From an uncultured Bacteroidota bacterium (GTDB lineage: Bacteria; Bacteroidota; Bacteroidia; UKL13-3): DNA of 25,014 nt. The position numbers and the translations under genes were made by a program. Each line of letters begins with the position of its first letter. Within the stretch, counting starts at the first letter, position 1. The DNA lies in contig CAISTO010000069.1 in NCBI GenBank assembly GCA_903888395.1, forward strand, positions 1 to 25,014, read 5' to 3'. Shown here piece after piece: positions 22,682 through 25,014 of this stretch. A model generated the notes under the pieces. The model was given only the letters and a program-made list of their open reading frames with translations, was not told the DNA's origin and made no database searches.

Positions 22682-23626
22682 ATGAAAAACTGCATTGCAT
22701 TTGCACTATTATTTATTAGTACTTTAACAGTATTTGCTCAAGTAGAAAATCCAAAAGGTGTAATTAAAAATCCAAAGGGATTTAAAGAAAAATCTCATAA
22801 TTTTTTGATGAGTAAACGGTTTAAAACTGCAACTGGACAGCGAGATAGTTTGCAAGCTATTAATTTGTTGTTTAACAAAGACACCACTCAACGTGGTATT
22901 GAATACAGAGCTTTAGACTCAACTTATCGTGATTTATTATCAAAATATAATGAGTTAAACAGAAAGCATAAATCATTACAAACCGATTATACTGAAATGA
23001 ACCAACGCTACACCGATTTACTAAAATCGTCATTAAGTAAAACGGAGCAATTAAACTTGGCATTGAAACAAAAAGAAGACATGCTTTCATTAAGAGAAAA
23101 GCGCTTGGTAGAATTGGAAAGTATTATTCGCAGACAAGATTCAATTACCAATGCTTTAAATGAAATAGTAAAACGTGCTTTGTTAAGTTTTAACAGCGAA
23201 GAACTAACTGTAGAAATGAAAAATGGTAAAGTTTATGTTTCATTAAGCGATAAATTATTATTCAAATCAGGAAGTGCGGATATTGAAGAAAAAGGACAGG
23301 AAGCAATCAAAAAATTAGCTGATGTGTTAAATAAAAATCCGGAAATAGATGTGTTAATTGAAGGTCATACGGACAATGTTCCATTAAGAAGCTCAGTAAA
23401 TTTTAAAGATAATTGGGAATTAAGTACAGGCCGTGCAACTAATATAGTTAGAATTATAAGTGATGTTAGTAAAGTAAATCCTAAGCGATTAACGGCTGCG
23501 GGCCGCAGTGAATACATGCCAAAAGTGAGTAATGATTCTCCTGAGGGAAGAGCTAAAAACCGTAGAACTGAAATTATATTAACGCCTAAGTTAGACGAGT
23601 TGTATAAACTAATTGATAAAAAGTAA
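22682..23626 (+). CDS. OmpA-family peptidoglycan-binding outer-membrane-associated protein
   Basis: 314 residues. Signal peptide 1-19 (LFISTLTVFA|Q). Residues about 70-155 form a heptad-rich coiled coil (YRDLLSKYNELNRKHKSLQ, KEDMLSLREKRLVELESII). Residues about 190-300 are an OmpA_C domain: LLFKSGSADIEEKGQ, LIEGHTDNVP, NWELSTGRA, AAGRSEYMP and AKNRRTEI. The diagnostic Asp of GHTDN and Arg of NRRTEI, which hold diaminopimelate in peptidoglycan, are present. There is no N-terminal barrel, so it resembles MotB/PAL-like periplasmic spacers rather than classical OmpA. It likely tethers the cell wall to the envelope. Confidence 0.9.
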   Translation: MKNCIAFALLFISTLTVFAQVENPKGVIKNPKGFKEKSHNFLMSKRFKTATGQRDSLQAINLLFNKDTTQRGIEYRALDSTYRDLLSKYNELNRKHKSLQTDYTEMNQRYTDLLKSSLSKTEQLNLALKQKEDMLSLREKRLVELESIIRRQDSITNALNEIVKRALLSFNSEELTVEMKNGKVYVSLSDKLLFKSGSADIEEKGQEAIKKLADVLNKNPEIDVLIEGHTDNVPLRSSVNFKDNWELSTGRATNIVRIISDVSKVNPKRLTAAGRSEYMPKVSNDSPEGRAKNRRTEIILTPKLDELYKLIDKK

Positions 23627-23639
23627 ACATAAAAACTTT

Positions 23640-23677
23640 AAAATAGCTGCCATTATTGACAAAATAGCAGTTGTTTT
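23640..23677 (+). terminator. Possible terminator after the OmpA-like gene
   Basis: AAAATAGCTGC (23640-23650) pairs with GCAGTTGTTTT (23667-23677) with two G-U wobbles across a 16-base loop. The T-rich end lies in the stem, so it is a modest terminator, 13 bases after the stop codon. Confidence 0.5.
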
Positions 23678-23742
23678 AAAATTTTATTAGTATCAAAATA
23701 TCAATGCTTTGCAATATAAAATAAATACTATTTATAATAATT

Positions 23743-23769
23743 TGATACAAAATATAAATAATAGTATCA
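23743..23769. repeat. Short inverted repeat TGATAC / GTATCA in the DUF4834 upstream region
   Basis: TGATAC at 23743-23748 and GTATCA at 23764-23769 are spaced by 15 bases, with a further GTATCA at 23690-23695. They lie 40-120 bases before the next start. They may be a binding site; the background is so AT-rich that chance is a real possibility. Confidence 0.25.
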
Positions 23770-23812
23770 TTTTTGCATCCTAGTATTTATTCATAAAATT
23801 AGCCATTAAATC

Positions 23813-24037
23813 ATGTTCAAATTCTTAGTATATTTATTTTTGTTTTACACCGCATCGCGCTTTATTTTTGGTACTTTACTTGGGTATAAAAAGAGTAATA
23901 ATATTCCAAATCATTCACCAAATTCGTTGGAAGATGAAGAAATAAAAGTTAAACCTAAAAAAGCTTCATCGAGTAATAATAACCAAAAAACAAATTCCAA
24001 CATAGGAGAGTATGTTGATTTTGAAGAGATAAAATAA
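23813..24037 (+). CDS. DUF4834-like small membrane protein
   Basis: 74 residues with one N-terminal membrane helix (MFKFLVYLFLFYTASRFIFG), a polar, Lys/Ser/Asn-rich linker and the terminal motif GEYVDFEEIK. That layout and the end motif are typical of the Bacteroidota DUF4834 family, whose function is not known. The charge pattern suggests a cytoplasmic C-terminus. The methyltransferase gene starts 3 bases after its stop, so they are very likely co-transcribed and translationally coupled. Confidence 0.78.
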   Translation: MFKFLVYLFLFYTASRFIFGTLLGYKKSNNIPNHSPNSLEDEEIKVKPKKASSSNNNQKTNSNIGEYVDFEEIK

Positions 24038-24040
24038 ACC

Positions 24041-24787
24041 ATGATTGAAAAAGTAGTACGTAGTATTTTATTAAAATCGTTTGGCTTAGAAGGATATTTA
24101 GCCATTGTAAGTGATGCTTATTTACGCATTACAAATCTTGGTTTTTTAAAAAATAAATATCCTGAATTATTTTTTTTAAAAAAAATTATAAAGCCAGGTT
24201 TTGTAAGTATTGATATAGGTGCAAATGTGGGTTATTATAGTACCAATATTTCAAAATTAAGTGGTCCAACGGGTAAGGTTTTAGCCATTGAACCAGTTCC
24301 TCTTTTTGCCAATGTTTTTAAACGCAATGCACATAAATTTGCATTGAAAAATATTACGCTACATCAAACTGCATTAGGTGCTGAAAACAAAAATATAGAA
24401 ATGGGAACGCCAGTAATTGATGGTGTTTTCAGACATGGGTTAACACATGTGTTAAGTGCCGAAAACGACAATACAGCATTAGAAACTTTTGAAGCAGAAA
24501 TGAAAATTCCTGATGAATTATTTGCCAATATTACGCAACTTGATTTTATTAAATGCGATGTGGAAGGTTATGAAATATACTTATTTCCTCATTTGATAAA
24601 TACAATTAAAAAGTTTAACCCACTCATTCAAATAGAAATTAGTACTTCAGAAAATCGTAAAATCATTTACGAATTATTAGCAGCATTGGGATACAACGCC
24701 TTTGGTTTGAAAAATAATGAATTATTCAAATTATCTTCAAATGAATGCTTGAATTATACTTTAGGCGATTTGTATTTTAAAAATTAG
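24041..24787 (+). CDS. FkbM-family SAM-dependent methyltransferase
   Basis: 248 residues. SAM-binding motif I is VSIDIGANVGYYS (about 57-69), followed by the acidic end of strand 2 (LAIEPVP) and the FkbM/Methyltransf_21 signature LDFIKCDVEGYEIYLFPH (about 167-184) with a closing PLIQIEIS strand. Family knowledge: FkbM-type enzymes O-methylate sugars, polyketides or other small molecules. In Bacteroidota they often sit near surface polysaccharide genes. Here the convergent neighbour is a sugar-nucleotidyltransferase, which fits, but substrate cannot be read from sequence. Confidence 0.87.
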   Translation: MIEKVVRSILLKSFGLEGYLAIVSDAYLRITNLGFLKNKYPELFFLKKIIKPGFVSIDIGANVGYYSTNISKLSGPTGKVLAIEPVPLFANVFKRNAHKFALKNITLHQTALGAENKNIEMGTPVIDGVFRHGLTHVLSAENDNTALETFEAEMKIPDELFANITQLDFIKCDVEGYEIYLFPHLINTIKKFNPLIQIEISTSENRKIIYELLAALGYNAFGLKNNELFKLSSNECLNYTLGDLYFKN

Positions 24788-24851
24788 AGAAAAAAGTTTA
24801 ATTTTTCATTTCATTTTGAAGTAATCTTATTTACATTTATAAATAAACACA

Positions 24852-24890
24852 AAAAAAGCTGCTCCAAAAATATTTTGGAGCAGCTTTTTT
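24852..24890. terminator. Strong bidirectional terminator
   Basis: An 18-base perfect stem, with AGCTGCTCCAAAA and TTTTGGAGCAGCT at its core, an ATA loop and A/T tracts on both outer sides. It sits between the converging methyltransferase and nucleotidyltransferase genes and can stop transcription from both directions. Confidence 0.92.
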
Positions 24891-24916
24891 ATTTTATAAT
24901 TTCTATCAACTGACAA

Positions 24917-25014
24917 CTACAATACAGTTGTAAAATCACCAATGCTTAAATCTTTTGCTTCACCATGATATTCTACACTATTTCCAATCATGGCATTGTC
25001 AATAACAGCATTTA
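24917..25014 (-). CDS. C-terminal end of a sugar-nucleotidyltransferase (window edge)
   Basis: Only the last 31 codons and TAG (24917-24919) are inside the window; the gene continues past 25014. The visible end reads NAVIDNAMIGNSVEYHGEAK, then DLSIGDFTTVL. The hexapeptide-like I-x-N-A-x-I-x-N-A-x-I-G-N pattern is a left-handed beta-helix turn. The DLSIGD ending is what I associate with RfbA/glucose-1-phosphate thymidylyltransferase-like enzymes of Bacteroidota. The exact sugar nucleotide cannot be told from this piece. Confidence 0.65.
   Translation of the reverse strand, partial: NAVIDNAMIGNSVEYHGEAKDLSIGDFTTVL

Noticed and set aside
1..25014. tRNA, rRNA or known riboswitch
   Set aside because: No cloverleaf, CCA end, rRNA core or riboswitch core motif was recognised by eye in any intergenic stretch.

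Overview
The window reads as chromosomal DNA of a low-GC member of the Bacteroidota. The signs are: many Sec signal peptides ending in A|Q; at least two proteins with a C-terminal type IX secretion (T9SS) sorting domain carrying the YPNP motif; Bacteroidota-type sensors (7TMR-DISM histidine kinase); DUF1573 and DUF4834-like proteins; and -7 boxes of the form TAnnTTTG. Order and genus cannot be fixed from the sequence alone.

Layout. (1) 1-714: the 3' part of menC (o-succinylbenzoate synthase, menaquinone pathway). (2) 715-3292, minus strand: an overlapping sensor kinase/LuxR response regulator pair with a NarL-like inverted repeat in front. (3) 3450-14272, plus strand: a block of exported proteins. 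It holds a small lipoprotein gene, a 1617-residue T9SS cargo with IPT, 14 FG-GAP repeats, Ig-like and BACON-like domains, then a beta-propeller/Fn3 protein, an 869-residue protein with a coiled coil and a probable outer-membrane barrel, and a 281-residue exported protein. (4) 14326-14584: a chimeric scar whose left part resembles the 5' end of the big FG-GAP gene and whose right part is an intact-frame copy of the last 52 codons of menC. (5) 14604-17606, minus strand: saccharopine dehydrogenase, a predicted porin-like barrel and a DUF1573 protein, preceded by a 44-codon gene and a terminator. (6) 18268-21543: a T9SS-exported GH81 endo-beta-1,3-glucanase, convergent with superoxide dismutase across a shared terminator. 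(7) 22682-24787: an OmpA-like protein, a DUF4834-like small membrane protein and an FkbM-type methyltransferase. (8) 24917-25014: the last codons of a sugar-nucleotidyltransferase on the minus strand.

The most interesting reading is that 715 to about 14425 is an accessory block placed exactly at the 3' end of menC. The block is bounded by two diverged copies of the menC 3' end (550-714 and 14426-14584). These differ almost only at synonymous sites, so both evolved as functional coding sequence before one was orphaned. Two more scars, a T9SS sorting-domain tail at 3885-4019 and a signal-peptide start at 14326, show that paralogues of the large FG-GAP gene were once present and were cut by recombination. 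No integrase or transposase is visible, so homologous or illegitimate exchange is as likely as site-specific integration.

Functionally, the block looks like a sensor/regulator pair next to a set of surface proteins. The large adhesin-like T9SS cargo may work with the co-directional barrel proteins. This link is an inference from gene order only.
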